Source: JBEEFP01 sp041166085
GTDB taxonomy: Bacteria > Actinomycetota > Acidimicrobiia > Acidimicrobiales > JAFATL01
DNA length: 64,000 nt
Direction: 5' to 3'
Assembly: GCA_041166085.1 (NCBI GenBank)
Contig: JBEEFP010000050.1
Location: forward strand, 1-64,000
Made by a program: the position numbers and the translations under genes. Under the pieces are notes generated by a model. That model ran no database searches. It was not told the DNA's origin and saw only the letters and a list, made by a program, of their open reading frames with translations. This document shows, piece after piece, positions 50,824-59,376 of this stretch. Position 1 is the first letter of the stretch. Every line of letters starts with the position of its first letter.

Positions 50824-51675
50824 ATGTCCCTACGTCCCGATCTTGCTGCCGGCCCGCCGCCGGAGCTTCGCTACCGCTACCGGGTCCGGCCCCTCCACTC
50901 CATCCGCGAGTTCTGGGGCGCCCGGCGCCTGGCGTGGACCCTGGCCGAGCGCGACATCCGGGCCCGATACAAGCAGGCCTTCCTCGGAGTGAGCTGGGCG
51001 GTCGTCACGCCGCTCATCATGATGTTGGCGTTCAACGTGTTTTTCAAACGGGTGGCCAAGATCGACACCCACGGCGCGCCGTACCCCATCTTCAGCTACC
51101 TCGGGCTGCTGCCGTGGCAGTTCTTCTCCGGCTCGGTGAGCAGCGGCGGCTACGCGTTCATCACGGACTCGCAATTGCTGAACAAGATCTACTGCCCCCG
51201 CGAGGTGTTCCCGCTCGCGGACATCATGGGCACCGCCGTCGACATGGTGATCTCGACCGGCGTATTGGTGATCCTCTTCGGCGTGTTCAGCTACGCGCCG
51301 TACGCCACCTCGGTGTGGGTGCCGGTCCTGCTGCTGATCCAGATCGCTTTCACCGTCGGCGTGACCCTGGGGATCTGCGGCCTGTTCGTCTACATCCGGG
51401 ACCTCAAACAGGTCGTGCCGATCATCCTGCAGCTCGGGCTCTTCGCCACGCCCGTGGCGTGGGGCCTCGAGTCGATACCGGCGACATGGCGCGGCGCCTA
51501 CTGCACGATCAACCCCCTCGGCATCGTCATCGACGGATACCGCCAGGCCGTGCTCTACGGCCACGCGCCTGACACCCGCTTGGTGGTCTACGCCGCCGTC
51601 TCGTCCGCCATCTACCTCGTCGCCGGTTACCTCCTCCTCAAGCGCCTGGAGGTTGGCTTTGCCGACGTTGCCTGA
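50824..51675 (+). CDS. ABC-2 type polysaccharide exporter permease (Wzm-like)
   Basis: The 283-residue membrane protein has six hydrophobic helices and the ABC-2 signature region RDIRARYKQAFLGVSWAVVT near the first helix. It pairs with the next gene to flip a lipid-linked polysaccharide across the membrane. Its last 17 bases overlap the start of the ATPase gene. Confidence 0.92.
   Translation: MSLRPDLAAGPPPELRYRYRVRPLHSIREFWGARRLAWTLAERDIRARYKQAFLGVSWAVVTPLIMMLAFNVFFKRVAKIDTHGAPYPIFSYLGLLPWQFFSGSVSSGGYAFITDSQLLNKIYCPREVFPLADIMGTAVDMVISTGVLVILFGVFSYAPYATSVWVPVLLLIQIAFTVGVTLGICGLFVYIRDLKQVVPIILQLGLFATPVAWGLESIPATWRGAYCTINPLGIVIDGYRQAVLYGHAPDTRLVVYAAVSSAIYLVAGYLLLKRLEVGFADVA
51648..51661 (+). 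promoter_or_regulatory. Ribosome site selecting a TTG start
   Basis: GGAGG at 51648-51652 is followed by 6 bases and TTG at 51659. Another TTG at 51653 directly abuts the site and is too close, so 51659 is the start of the ATPase gene. Confidence 0.65.
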
Positions 51676-52840
51676 GGGCACGATCGCGGCGAGCCACGTC
51701 TGGAAGCGCTTCCGCGCCGACCGCCGAGGGTCACTCCTGAGCGCGGAGCTGCGCCGGTTGAGCGCAAGGCTGCGCGGCCGGCCCTTCCAAGCCTGGCGAT
51801 GGGCGCTGCGCGACGTGGACTTCCATGCCGAGCCCGGCGACAGCATCGGACTCATCGGCGCCAACGGCTCGGGCAAGTCGACACTGCTCAAGATCCTGAC
51901 GCGCGTGATGTACCCCTACGCGGGGTCGGTGCACGTGTCCGGCCGGGTCGGTGCGCTCATCGAGGTGAGCGCCGGCATCCACCCCCAGCTCACTGGTCGG
52001 GAGAACGTCTACCTGTACGGCATGCTGCTCGGCCTCTCGCGCAAGGAGGTCTCCCGCAAGTTCGACGAGATCGTGGCCTTCGCGGAGGTGGAGCAGGCGA
52101 CCGACCGTCTCGTGAAGTTCTATTCGAGCGGCATGAAGATGCGCATCGGCTTCGCCGTCGCCGCCTTCCTCGAGCCCCACATCCTGCTCGTCGACGAGGT
52201 GCTGGCGGTGGGTGATGCCAGCTTCCAGCAGAAGTGCCTGGATCGCATGCGTGTCGTCCTGAGTCAGAACACCACACTCGTCTTCGTCTCCCACGACCTC
52301 GCGGCGGTGCAAGCCACCTGCACGCGTGGCATCTGGCTGGCCGAAGGCGACGTCATGACCACCGGCCCGATCAACGACGTGCTCGCGTCGTATCGCCACG
52401 CCATCGAGATGGCCGCTGAAGCGAGCACCGCCGGAGCGCTGGGCGCTCTCCTGAAGGTCACAGCGGCCGGGCGCGCCGGCGTCACGGCGCGTACCGAGGA
52501 ACCGCTCGACATCACGTTGGTGTTCACGAGTGACTTCCCACGCGATGCGGACCTCTATCTGGGTCTGAGCGAGGGGACCGCGACCCCGATCTTCACCCTC
52601 AACCGGCCCGTGCACCTGAGCAACGGGCAGACCGAGGTGCGCTGCACGATCCCCCATCTTCCGTTGCCGCGGGGTCGCTATTACGTGTGGGTCGGGTTGT
52701 GGGGCGGCGGTCAGATCGTGCCGTGGCAACCAGCAGGTCATGTGGACGTCGTGGGTCCCGACCTCGACCCAGCGCCGCGCGCAGTGGTACGCCTTGCTCC
52801 GGTGTACGTCGAGGCCACGTGGGACGTCGCGGCGCTGTAA
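51659..52840 (+). CDS. ABC exporter ATPase with C-terminal glycan-binding domain (Wzt-like)
   Basis: The protein is about 393 residues. Residues 1-245 are the ATPase, with Walker A GANGSGKST, signature YSSGMKMRIGFA, Walker B HILLVDEVLAVGD and switch histidine VFVSHD. Residues 260-393 form a beta-sandwich extension like the C-terminal domain of Wzt proteins, which recognises the non-reducing end of the finished polysaccharide. It drives export with the upstream permease. The start is a TTG selected by its ribosome site. Confidence 0.92.
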   Translation: MPTLPEGTIAASHVWKRFRADRRGSLLSAELRRLSARLRGRPFQAWRWALRDVDFHAEPGDSIGLIGANGSGKSTLLKILTRVMYPYAGSVHVSGRVGALIEVSAGIHPQLTGRENVYLYGMLLGLSRKEVSRKFDEIVAFAEVEQATDRLVKFYSSGMKMRIGFAVAAFLEPHILLVDEVLAVGDASFQQKCLDRMRVVLSQNTTLVFVSHDLAAVQATCTRGIWLAEGDVMTTGPINDVLASYRHAIEMAAEASTAGALGALLKVTAAGRAGVTARTEEPLDITLVFTSDFPRDADLYLGLSEGTATPIFTLNRPVHLSNGQTEVRCTIPHLPLPRGRYYVWVGLWGGGQIVPWQPAGHVDVVGPDLDPAPRAVVRLAPVYVEATWDVAAL

Positions 52841-53955
52841 CCCACCCGCCCGAACCTCCGGCCGTCCTCTTCGTCTGTCTCACGGGTGGGCTCGGGGGCT
52901 CCACGCGCAGCGTGGCAACCGTACTCAGCCACATCGAGGGTCGGGCCACTCGTGTCGTCGCCGGACCCCCTCGCGGCCGCTTCACACGACTCGTCGCCGA
53001 GCGAGGTCTCAGCGACGAACGCGTCGACCTGCCCCAGAAGGGCGACCACCGGCTGCGCGCCATCGCGCGGGTGCGGGCGGCCGCCCGACTGGCGCGCTGG
53101 GCGCGCGCCAACCGAAGCCGGTTGGCAGCCATCCACGCGAACGGGCCCGAGGAGATCAACGTGGCGGCGCCGGCCGCGCTGTGCGCGGGCGTGCCGCTCG
53201 TGGTGTGGACCCACGCCTGGACGGTCCCCCCGTCGGCGAGACATTTCGGCCGCGTGTGGCGTCGGCTCCTCGCGCGCCATCCAGTCAGGTACGCGGCGGT
53301 GTCGGCGCTGGCCGCGCGGATGTTCGCCGACGCCGGGTACACGGACGTCGGGAACGTCGAGCTCATCCCCAACCCGATCGATCCCGCCGATGTCCTCGTG
53401 GAACCAGCCGCTCGTCACGACGACATCGTCCGGGTCGGGTTCCTCGGCGCGGCCGACCAACGCAAGGGCGTCGACCTCCTGCCCGGTGTCATTGCTGCCC
53501 TCGCCGACCTTTCCGTGCGGTGGATCCTGTTCACGCCGCGGACGGCGGAGCTGGCGCCCGTGGAGCGACTCATCCGCGAGCGGCCCGAGATGGCGATCGA
53601 GTGGCCCGGGCTCGTCGCCGACGTACGCGTGGCCTACGCCCAGCTCGACGTGGTGTTCTGTCCATCCCGGATGGAGTCGTTCTGCCGCGTCGTCGCCGAG
53701 GCCATGTTGAACGGCATCGCCGTGGTCGCCAGTGATCTCGAGCCCATACGCGGTCTGGTCGGGGAGGACGAGGCTGGACTGCTGTTTCCTCCTGGGGACC
53801 CGGAGGCCGCGGTCGTCGCCCTCCGTCTCGTTGTCGCTGACGCCAAGGTGCGGGCCGCACTCGGAGACAGCGGGCGGTCCCGGGCCGCGATGTTCGAGCC
53901 CGCCGCCGTCGTCGACCAACTGGCCCGTCTCTACGGGCTGAGGGTCAGTCCGTGA
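52819..53955 (+). CDS. GT4-family glycosyltransferase
   Basis: The protein of about 378 residues is a GT-B enzyme. VLFVCLTGGLGGSTRSVATV lies at the N-terminus, and the donor domain shows VGFLGAADQRKGVDLLPG and SRMESFCRVVAEAMLNGIAV. The GTG at 52819 overlaps the ATPase gene by 22 bases. Its last 11 bases overlap the convergent sulfotransferase 3. Confidence 0.88.
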   Translation: MGRRGAVTHPPEPPAVLFVCLTGGLGGSTRSVATVLSHIEGRATRVVAGPPRGRFTRLVAERGLSDERVDLPQKGDHRLRAIARVRAAARLARWARANRSRLAAIHANGPEEINVAAPAALCAGVPLVVWTHAWTVPPSARHFGRVWRRLLARHPVRYAAVSALAARMFADAGYTDVGNVELIPNPIDPADVLVEPAARHDDIVRVGFLGAADQRKGVDLLPGVIAALADLSVRWILFTPRTAELAPVERLIRERPEMAIEWPGLVADVRVAYAQLDVVFCPSRMESFCRVVAEAMLNGIAVVASDLEPIRGLVGEDEAGLLFPPGDPEAAVVALRLVVADAKVRAALGDSGRSRAAMFEPAAVVDQLARLYGLRVSP

Positions 53956-54781
53956 ACGAGTAATCACGCAGCAGCGGCCGGTCCGCCATCTCTGCGCTGG
54001 TGGATTCGACGAGGTCATGGGTCCACGGTGCGCGTTCGCGAGTGCGGCGAGGCGCCGCGAACAGGATCCCCGCACACGCCGTCGCCCATGCTTCGTCCGC
54101 CTCGATCTGCATGAACCCAGCCAACGTCGCCAGCGTCGCAGCTGGGTCGGCGATCAGGTCCTCGTGGCGGAGGTCGAGCAACTCACTGGGCTCGAGCCTG
54201 GTGCGAAGGCCTTCGACGCCGTCGGCCAGCGAGAAGTAGGCCCTCGCCGCGCCCTCCAGGTCGGTGTGGCCCCGTTCGGCCATCGTGCTGATGTTGTCGA
54301 AGGGATTGCGCACGACGTGCACGACGCGGAGCGGCACCTTCACGGTGGCGCGGACCTTGTCGAGCACATTCGCGTGGGCAGTCAGGATCCGCGTCGACTG
54401 TGCCCCCTTCTTGTCACCGATGACCCGCAGCCGGCGGAATCGTCCCTGCCATTGGTCGGGGACCGCATAGTCGTACCGCGTCTGCCTCCCGGCTGCGGTG
54501 AAGCTGCGGTCGCGCCTGAGGATGAGGGAGTAGATCTGATCGCGGCGAAAGCCGACACGAAAGAGGCGGAGTGCGCCCAGCTCGTGGGCGATGACAGCCT
54601 CGGGGTGAGCGTCGAGGAGGGACCCGACCAGGCTGTGACCCGATCGCGGATAACCCACGAACATCGCGTAGTTCGCCACATCCGTGAAGTTGGCCCGGTC
54701 GCGTCGCGCCGTGAAGAGCGACGTCACGAACGCGGTGGGCACGTCGCGGTTGAAGTGGGCAACGCGCCACGGCGCCGTCAT
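53945..54781 (-). CDS. Sulfotransferase 3 (variant PAPS loop)
   Basis: The 278-residue protein has a sulfotransferase fold with an altered 5' loop, VGYPRSGHSLVGSLLDAHPE, where SGTT becomes SGHS. The 3' motif is VVRNPFDNISTMAERG. The ending APRRTRERAPW resembles that of the truncated sulfotransferase at the window end (SPRRTRHDAPW), so these two form a separate subfamily. Its start overlaps the stop of the GT2 gene by 4 bases. Confidence 0.82.
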   Translation of the reverse strand: MTAPWRVAHFNRDVPTAFVTSLFTARRDRANFTDVANYAMFVGYPRSGHSLVGSLLDAHPEAVIAHELGALRLFRVGFRRDQIYSLILRRDRSFTAAGRQTRYDYAVPDQWQGRFRRLRVIGDKKGAQSTRILTAHANVLDKVRATVKVPLRVVHVVRNPFDNISTMAERGHTDLEGAARAYFSLADGVEGLRTRLEPSELLDLRHEDLIADPAATLATLAGFMQIEADEAWATACAGILFAAPRRTRERAPWTHDLVESTSAEMADRPLLRDYSFTD

Positions 54782-55707
54782 GTCTGCGTCTTCCGGCCTT
54801 CGGCGCGCCGGAACTCATCCACCCGCCACACCCGCCCTCCGAGCGCAGGGCCGGCGGCGAGGATCATGCGGCCGAGGTGCTTCGGGTTGCCGGGATTGGC
54901 GCGTGCCGCCGCCCACAGCATGCGGCGGGCCTCGCGCCAGTCGCCTCGCCGCGCCGCGCTGACGCCGGCGATCGCCAGGTAGTCCCCCAACATCCTGGGA
55001 CTCCGCCGCAGTCGGTCTCCGTGGTGCTCGAGGATGTACCGCGCGCCCTCGTAGAGCGCCGAGGGGTGGTTCCGCGCCCGGTCGCTGGCACGACGGTCGT
55101 GCACGAGCACGAGTGGCTGGTCGACGGCGCGGATGGTCCAACCCCGCGCTTCGCAGAGACCAACGAGCCGGAGGGCCAGTTCGGTGTGCGGGCTGGCCGG
55201 GAGACCGTCGACGAATCCGCCCACACCGTCGAAGGCCTCGCGGCGCAGGATGTAGGTCCCGGTGTCGAACAGACCCCGCAGGTGATCGAAGGGCGCGCCC
55301 ATGTCCTGAGGCGGGACGGTCCGCGCGATCGCACCGTCCTCGTCGACGTGAGCCGCCGCGCAACACGCGACCGCGCAGTTGGGGTCGCCGAGCTGGCCGA
55401 GGAGGGTCGCGGCCCAACGGGGAACCACTTCGTCGTCGTCGTCGAGGAACGCAAGGACCGGTGCCGTGGCGACCCGCGCCCCTGCGTTGCGGGCCGCGCA
55501 CCCCCCCGCGTTGTCCTGCGCCACGTACCGCACTCGGGGATCTCCGATGGCTGCGACCACCTCCGCGGTGTCGTCCACCGAACCGTCGTCGGCCACCACG
55601 ACCTCGACTGCGGCCCCTTGTTGCGCGAGGACACTCCGGACCGTTGCTTCGAGAGCCCGGGCGCGGTTGTACGTCGGCACGACGACAGAGAGAGCGGGGA
55701 GGGTCAT
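54778..55707 (-). CDS. GT2-family glycosyltransferase
   Basis: The 309-residue protein is a GT-A fold family 2 enzyme. It has LSVVVPTYNRARALEATVRS at the N-terminus, VADDGSVDDTAEV, and the metal-binding FLDDDDEVVP. It is co-oriented with and overlaps sulfotransferase 3. Only 26 bases separate its ATG from the divergent GT2 gene. Confidence 0.9.
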   Translation of the reverse strand: MTLPALSVVVPTYNRARALEATVRSVLAQQGAAVEVVVADDGSVDDTAEVVAAIGDPRVRYVAQDNAGGCAARNAGARVATAPVLAFLDDDDEVVPRWAATLLGQLGDPNCAVACCAAAHVDEDGAIARTVPPQDMGAPFDHLRGLFDTGTYILRREAFDGVGGFVDGLPASPHTELALRLVGLCEARGWTIRAVDQPLVLVHDRRASDRARNHPSALYEGARYILEHHGDRLRRSPRMLGDYLAIAGVSAARRGDWREARRMLWAAARANPGNPKHLGRMILAAGPALGGRVWRVDEFRRAEGRKTQT

Positions 55708-55719
55708 CAGGCGATCGCT

Positions 55720-55725
55720 TAGGGT
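55720..55725 (+). promoter_or_regulatory. -10 box TAGGGT of the plus-strand GT2 gene
   Basis: TAGGGT is followed by 8 bases and the ATG at 55734. It lies inside the 26-base divergent gap. Confidence 0.5.
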
Positions 55726-55733
55726 TGTCCGAG

Positions 55734-56627
55734 ATGTCGGTCGAGCGGGCCTCGGGCCCCGACCCCATGATCAGCGTCGTGATGCCGGCCCGCAACTCGG
55801 CCCATGTGATCGCCGGTCAGTTGGCCGCGCTCGATGCGCAACTGTACGACGGGCCTTGGGAGATCATCGTCGCCGACAACGGTTCGACGGACGGAACGGC
55901 CGGCGTCGCTCGCCGGTGGGCGGACCGTCTCCCCGCGTTGCAGGTCGTCGATGCAGGCGAACGCATCGGCATCAATGCCGCAAGGAACGCAGGCGCACGC
56001 CGGGCCGCCGGTCGCTTCCTGCTCTTCTGCGACGCCGATGACGAGGCCGATCCCGGATGGCTGGCGGCGATGGCCGACGCAGCGCGCACGTGCTCGGCGG
56101 TCGGTGGGACGCTCGAGAAGCAGACGCTCAACGACCCCACGGTGGTCGAATGGCGGCCGCCGCTCGTCATGACGGAGCTCCCGGTCATGGCCGGTTTCCT
56201 GCCGCGCCCGGTGGGGGCGAACTGCGGGGTTCGGGCGGAGTTGTGGCGCCAGCTCGGGGGCTTCAACGAGGAGTACACCGTCGGAGCCACCGAGACCGAG
56301 TTCTTCTGGCGTCTGCAACTGGCAGGCCACGACGTCTGCTTCGTACCCGACGCCGTCATGCACTACCGGTTCCGGCCCGGGCTGCCGGCGCACGCCCGCC
56401 AGTTCTTCCGCTTCGGTGTCGCGCGAGCCCGGCTCTACCGCGACTTCCGCACGGCGGGCATGCCCCCGCGCATGTTTCGGGCACTCCTGCGCGACGTCGG
56501 ATGGCTGTGCGGCCATCTGCCCGACCTCTTCCGGGGGCGCGGGCCGCGCGGTCGGTGGATCGGGCACGCGGCAGCCGAGTGGGGCCGAGTGGTGGGCAGC
56601 ATCCGCTACCGGCTTGTGTATCTGTGA
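55734..56627 (+). CDS. GT2-family glycosyltransferase
   Basis: The 297-residue protein is a GT2 enzyme with ISVVMPARNSAHVIAGQLAA, IIVADNGSTDGTAG and the metal motif FCDADDEADP. The later NEEYTVGATETEFFWRLQ holds the acceptor-side acidic residues. The ATG at 55734 is supported by the -10 box; the ATG at 55767 is an internal alternative. The stop overlaps sulfotransferase 4 by 4 bases. Confidence 0.9.
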   Translation: MSVERASGPDPMISVVMPARNSAHVIAGQLAALDAQLYDGPWEIIVADNGSTDGTAGVARRWADRLPALQVVDAGERIGINAARNAGARRAAGRFLLFCDADDEADPGWLAAMADAARTCSAVGGTLEKQTLNDPTVVEWRPPLVMTELPVMAGFLPRPVGANCGVRAELWRQLGGFNEEYTVGATETEFFWRLQLAGHDVCFVPDAVMHYRFRPGLPAHARQFFRFGVARARLYRDFRTAGMPPRMFRALLRDVGWLCGHLPDLFRGRGPRGRWIGHAAAEWGRVVGSIRYRLVYL

Positions 56628-57493
56628 CCTCGGTCCAGGGCACCGGCCGCCTTCCGGACTTCGTGGTGATCGGCGCCGCCAAGTCGGGCACGACCACGCT
56701 GTACCGATGGCTGGCCGAGCAGCCCGACGTCTTCGACGCGCCGCTCAAGGAGCCACGGTTCTTCTCGCGGGACTGGGACAGGGGCATCGACTGGTACGCC
56801 GGTCTCTACGCGACCGCGAGCCCAGACGAGCTGGTGGGCGATGCGTCGACCAACTACACGGATCCGGCGTTCAGTGACGTCGCGGCGGCGCGCATGCGTG
56901 ATGCGCTGCCGAATGCCCGCCTCGTCTACCTCCTCCGCCACCCGGTCGAACGACTGCAGTCGCAGTACCGGCACGACCGGCGCAGGGCCGTGGTGAAGAC
57001 GTCGCTCGCACAGGCCGTGCGTGAGCCGGGCAATCCCTACGTCGGACGCAGCCTCTACTGGTCCAACCTCCGCCCTTACGCGGATCGGTTCGATCGTGAC
57101 CAGATCCGCGTGGCCCGCTTCGAGGACCTGGTGGGCAACGGGGCGCCCGCGTGGCACACCATCCTGAGGCACCTCGGTCTCACCGACCGACCGCCGCCGA
57201 GCGAGGCATACAACGTGACGTCCGAGAAGCGGCGAGTCAGCCGTCCCCTGGCGATGTTGCGGGACCGCGGGCTCCTCGAACGCGTCCCGACACTGCCGGT
57301 ACCGGTGGCCCGTCGCCTCAAGCGGGCGCTTCGGCCTCGGCAGAAGGGCGACGGGGGGGCGGAAGGGCTCGAGGCGATCCCGCAGGACGTGATCGAGTTG
57401 ATCCGCGCAGACAGTGCGGAGCTCGAGGCCTGGCTCGGTCTGGACCGTCCGCTGTGGGACGCCGGGGGGGGCGCGGACCCAAGCGACCGGTAG
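56624..57493 (+). CDS. Sulfotransferase 4 (PAPS-dependent)
   Basis: The 289-residue enzyme has the 5' loop IGAAKSGTTTLYRWLAEQPD and the 3' motif LLRHPVERLQSQYRHD. It has the same length as sulfotransferase 2, which it resembles. The GTG start overlaps the GT2 stop (GTGA), so a sugar transfer and a sulfation step are translationally linked. Confidence 0.9.
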   Translation: MTSVQGTGRLPDFVVIGAAKSGTTTLYRWLAEQPDVFDAPLKEPRFFSRDWDRGIDWYAGLYATASPDELVGDASTNYTDPAFSDVAAARMRDALPNARLVYLLRHPVERLQSQYRHDRRRAVVKTSLAQAVREPGNPYVGRSLYWSNLRPYADRFDRDQIRVARFEDLVGNGAPAWHTILRHLGLTDRPPPSEAYNVTSEKRRVSRPLAMLRDRGLLERVPTLPVPVARRLKRALRPRQKGDGGAEGLEAIPQDVIELIRADSAELEAWLGLDRPLWDAGGGADPSDR

Positions 57494-57496
57494 CGT
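57491..57496 (+). promoter_or_regulatory. -10 box TAGCGT of asnB
   Basis: TAGCGT starts at the stop codon of sulfotransferase 4 and ends 10 bases before the asnB ATG. Confidence 0.45.
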
Positions 57497-57506
57497 CGTC
57501 GCGACG

Positions 57507-59354
57507 ATGTGCGGGATCTGTGGCAGCCACGGCGCTCACGACGCGCTCGACCTGCAGGTCGCGACGCTGCGGCATCGCGGTCCGGATGCCGCAGGTGGCT
57601 TCGTGGAGGGATCGGGTGCGATCGGCCAGGCCCGGCTCGCGGTGATCGACCTCCTCACCGGCGATCCCCCCATCGCCAACGGCGACCGCTCGGTGGGTGC
57701 CACCCTGAACGGCGAGATCTACAACTTCCAGTCATTGCGCGCTGAGCTGGCTGCAGGCGGACACGACCTCAAGACGCAGGGCGACACCGAGGTTCTCGTG
57801 CACCTGGCAGAGGACCTCGAGCCCGTCGAGATGGCCCGTCGACTGGATGGCATGTTCGCCTTCGCCGTGCTCGACGGGCGGCGCGACCGGCTCGTGCTCG
57901 GTCGCGACCCCGTGGGCAAGAAGCCGCTCTACTACTTCTATGACGGTCGGGTCTTCGTCTTCGGCAGCGAGATCAAGGCGGTCATCGGCCACCCGCAGGT
58001 GCCACGGCGACTCAACGAGCGCGCCCTGCCCGCATATCTCACCTTCGGTTACGTCCCCACGCCCGAGACGTTCTATGACGGCGTGCGCAGCGTGCCGCCC
58101 GGCCACGTCCTCTGGATCGAGCGGGGCGCGGCGCCGGTCATCGAGCCGTTCTGGGAACCGCAGGTCCCAGGCATGGGAGACACGACCCGCCTCGACCTGT
58201 CGCTCGACGCGGCGGCTGCCGGCATCCGCGAGCGGCTGGCCCGCGCCGTCGAGAAGCGGTTGGTGGCCGACGTCCCCCTCGGCGCCTTCTTGAGTGGAGG
58301 CATCGATTCGTCAACCGTGGTCGCGCTCATGGCCCAGATGATGGACGAGCCCGTGCGCACCTTCACCATCGGCTTCGACCAGCCCGGCGCAGACGAGCGC
58401 GACTACGCGCGACTGGTTGCGAAGCGCTACAAGACCGATCACACCGAGTTCGTCGTCCAACCCCACGGCACCGGTGAGCTCATAGAGCAGCTGGTGTGGC
58501 ACTACGACCAGCCCTTCGGCGATTCGAGCGCCCTGCCGACCTTCATCCTGTCCGAGCTCACTCGCGCCGAGGTCACGGTCGCGCTCTGCGGCGACGGCGG
58601 CGATGAGCTGTTCGCCGGGTACAAGCGCTTCGTCACCGGGCAGCGCCGCTCATTGGCGGCCCGCACCCCGAGGCCGCTGCGGCAGGCGACGCGGCGTGCC
58701 CTCGCGGCGATGCCGACCGGACGGACACGGGCGGCAGCCGGCCGCCTCGCCAACGTGGAGCTCAGCGGTACAGAGGCCCAGCTCTCATGGGTCGCGCGCA
58801 TCCCTGGGCCGTGGCGGGATCGCCTCCTGCCTGATGCCGACCGCTGGGCGATCGACGACTACGAGCGCCTCTGGGCCGAGAGCGATGGCGGCAGCTACCT
58901 GGACCGCATGCTGCTCCTGAACCTGCAGACGTATCTGCTGGACGATCTCCTCCCCAAGATCGACCGCATGAGCATGGCCCACGCCCTCGAGCTGCGGTCA
59001 CCGTTCCTCGACCGCGAGCTCGTGGAGTTCGCGTTGCGCCTCCCCGACCGGACGCGGGTGAGTGGCGCCACGACCAAGCGCGCCCTGCGGGCGGCGATGG
59101 CGGCAGACCTGCCCGCGGAGATCATGAGCCGAGGCAAGCGCGGCTTCCAGCTCCCGCTCAACGACTGGTTCCGGAACGAGCTGGCCGACTACGCCCGTTC
59201 CATGCTCTGCGACCCGCGGGCACGGGTACGACAGGTGCTCGCCCCGGAGGCCCTCGACGACCTGGTGGCGGGCCATCTCGGCGGCGGATCGTACGGGCGA
59301 CCGCTCTGGACCCTCATCACGCTCGAGGTGTTCCTGCGTACCCAAGACCTGTAG
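57507..59354 (+). CDS. asnB: Asparagine synthase (glutamine-hydrolysing)
   Basis: The 615-residue protein has an N-terminal glutaminase domain with catalytic Cys2 (MCGICGSHG) and NGEIYNF, and a synthetase domain with the PP-loop SGGIDSS at 263-269. It makes asparagine from aspartate and glutamine with ATP. In surface-glycan loci, related enzymes are thought to amidate sugar acids or amino-acid substituents, which may be its role here. The start is the ATG giving Cys2; codons upstream are spurious. Confidence 0.93.
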   Translation: MCGICGSHGAHDALDLQVATLRHRGPDAAGGFVEGSGAIGQARLAVIDLLTGDPPIANGDRSVGATLNGEIYNFQSLRAELAAGGHDLKTQGDTEVLVHLAEDLEPVEMARRLDGMFAFAVLDGRRDRLVLGRDPVGKKPLYYFYDGRVFVFGSEIKAVIGHPQVPRRLNERALPAYLTFGYVPTPETFYDGVRSVPPGHVLWIERGAAPVIEPFWEPQVPGMGDTTRLDLSLDAAAAGIRERLARAVEKRLVADVPLGAFLSGGIDSSTVVALMAQMMDEPVRTFTIGFDQPGADERDYARLVAKRYKTDHTEFVVQPHGTGELIEQLVWHYDQPFGDSSALPTFILSELTRAEVTVALCGDGGDELFAGYKRFVTGQRRSLAARTPRPLRQATRRALAAMPTGRTRAAAGRLANVELSGTEAQLSWVARIPGPWRDRLLPDADRWAIDDYERLWAESDGGSYLDRMLLLNLQTYLLDDLLPKIDRMSMAHALELRSPFLDRELVEFALRLPDRTRVSGATTKRALRAAMAADLPAEIMSRGKRGFQLPLNDWFRNELADYARSMLCDPRARVRQVLAPEALDDLVAGHLGGGSYGRPLWTLITLEVFLRTQDL

Positions 59355-59364
59355 GCCGCTCACG

Positions 59365-59370
59365 TATCGT
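59365..59370 (+). promoter_or_regulatory. -10 box TATCGT of sulfotransferase 5
   Basis: TATCGT is followed by 6 bases and the GTG at 59377, fitting a leaderless transcript. Confidence 0.5.
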
Positions 59371-59376
59371 GCAGCA

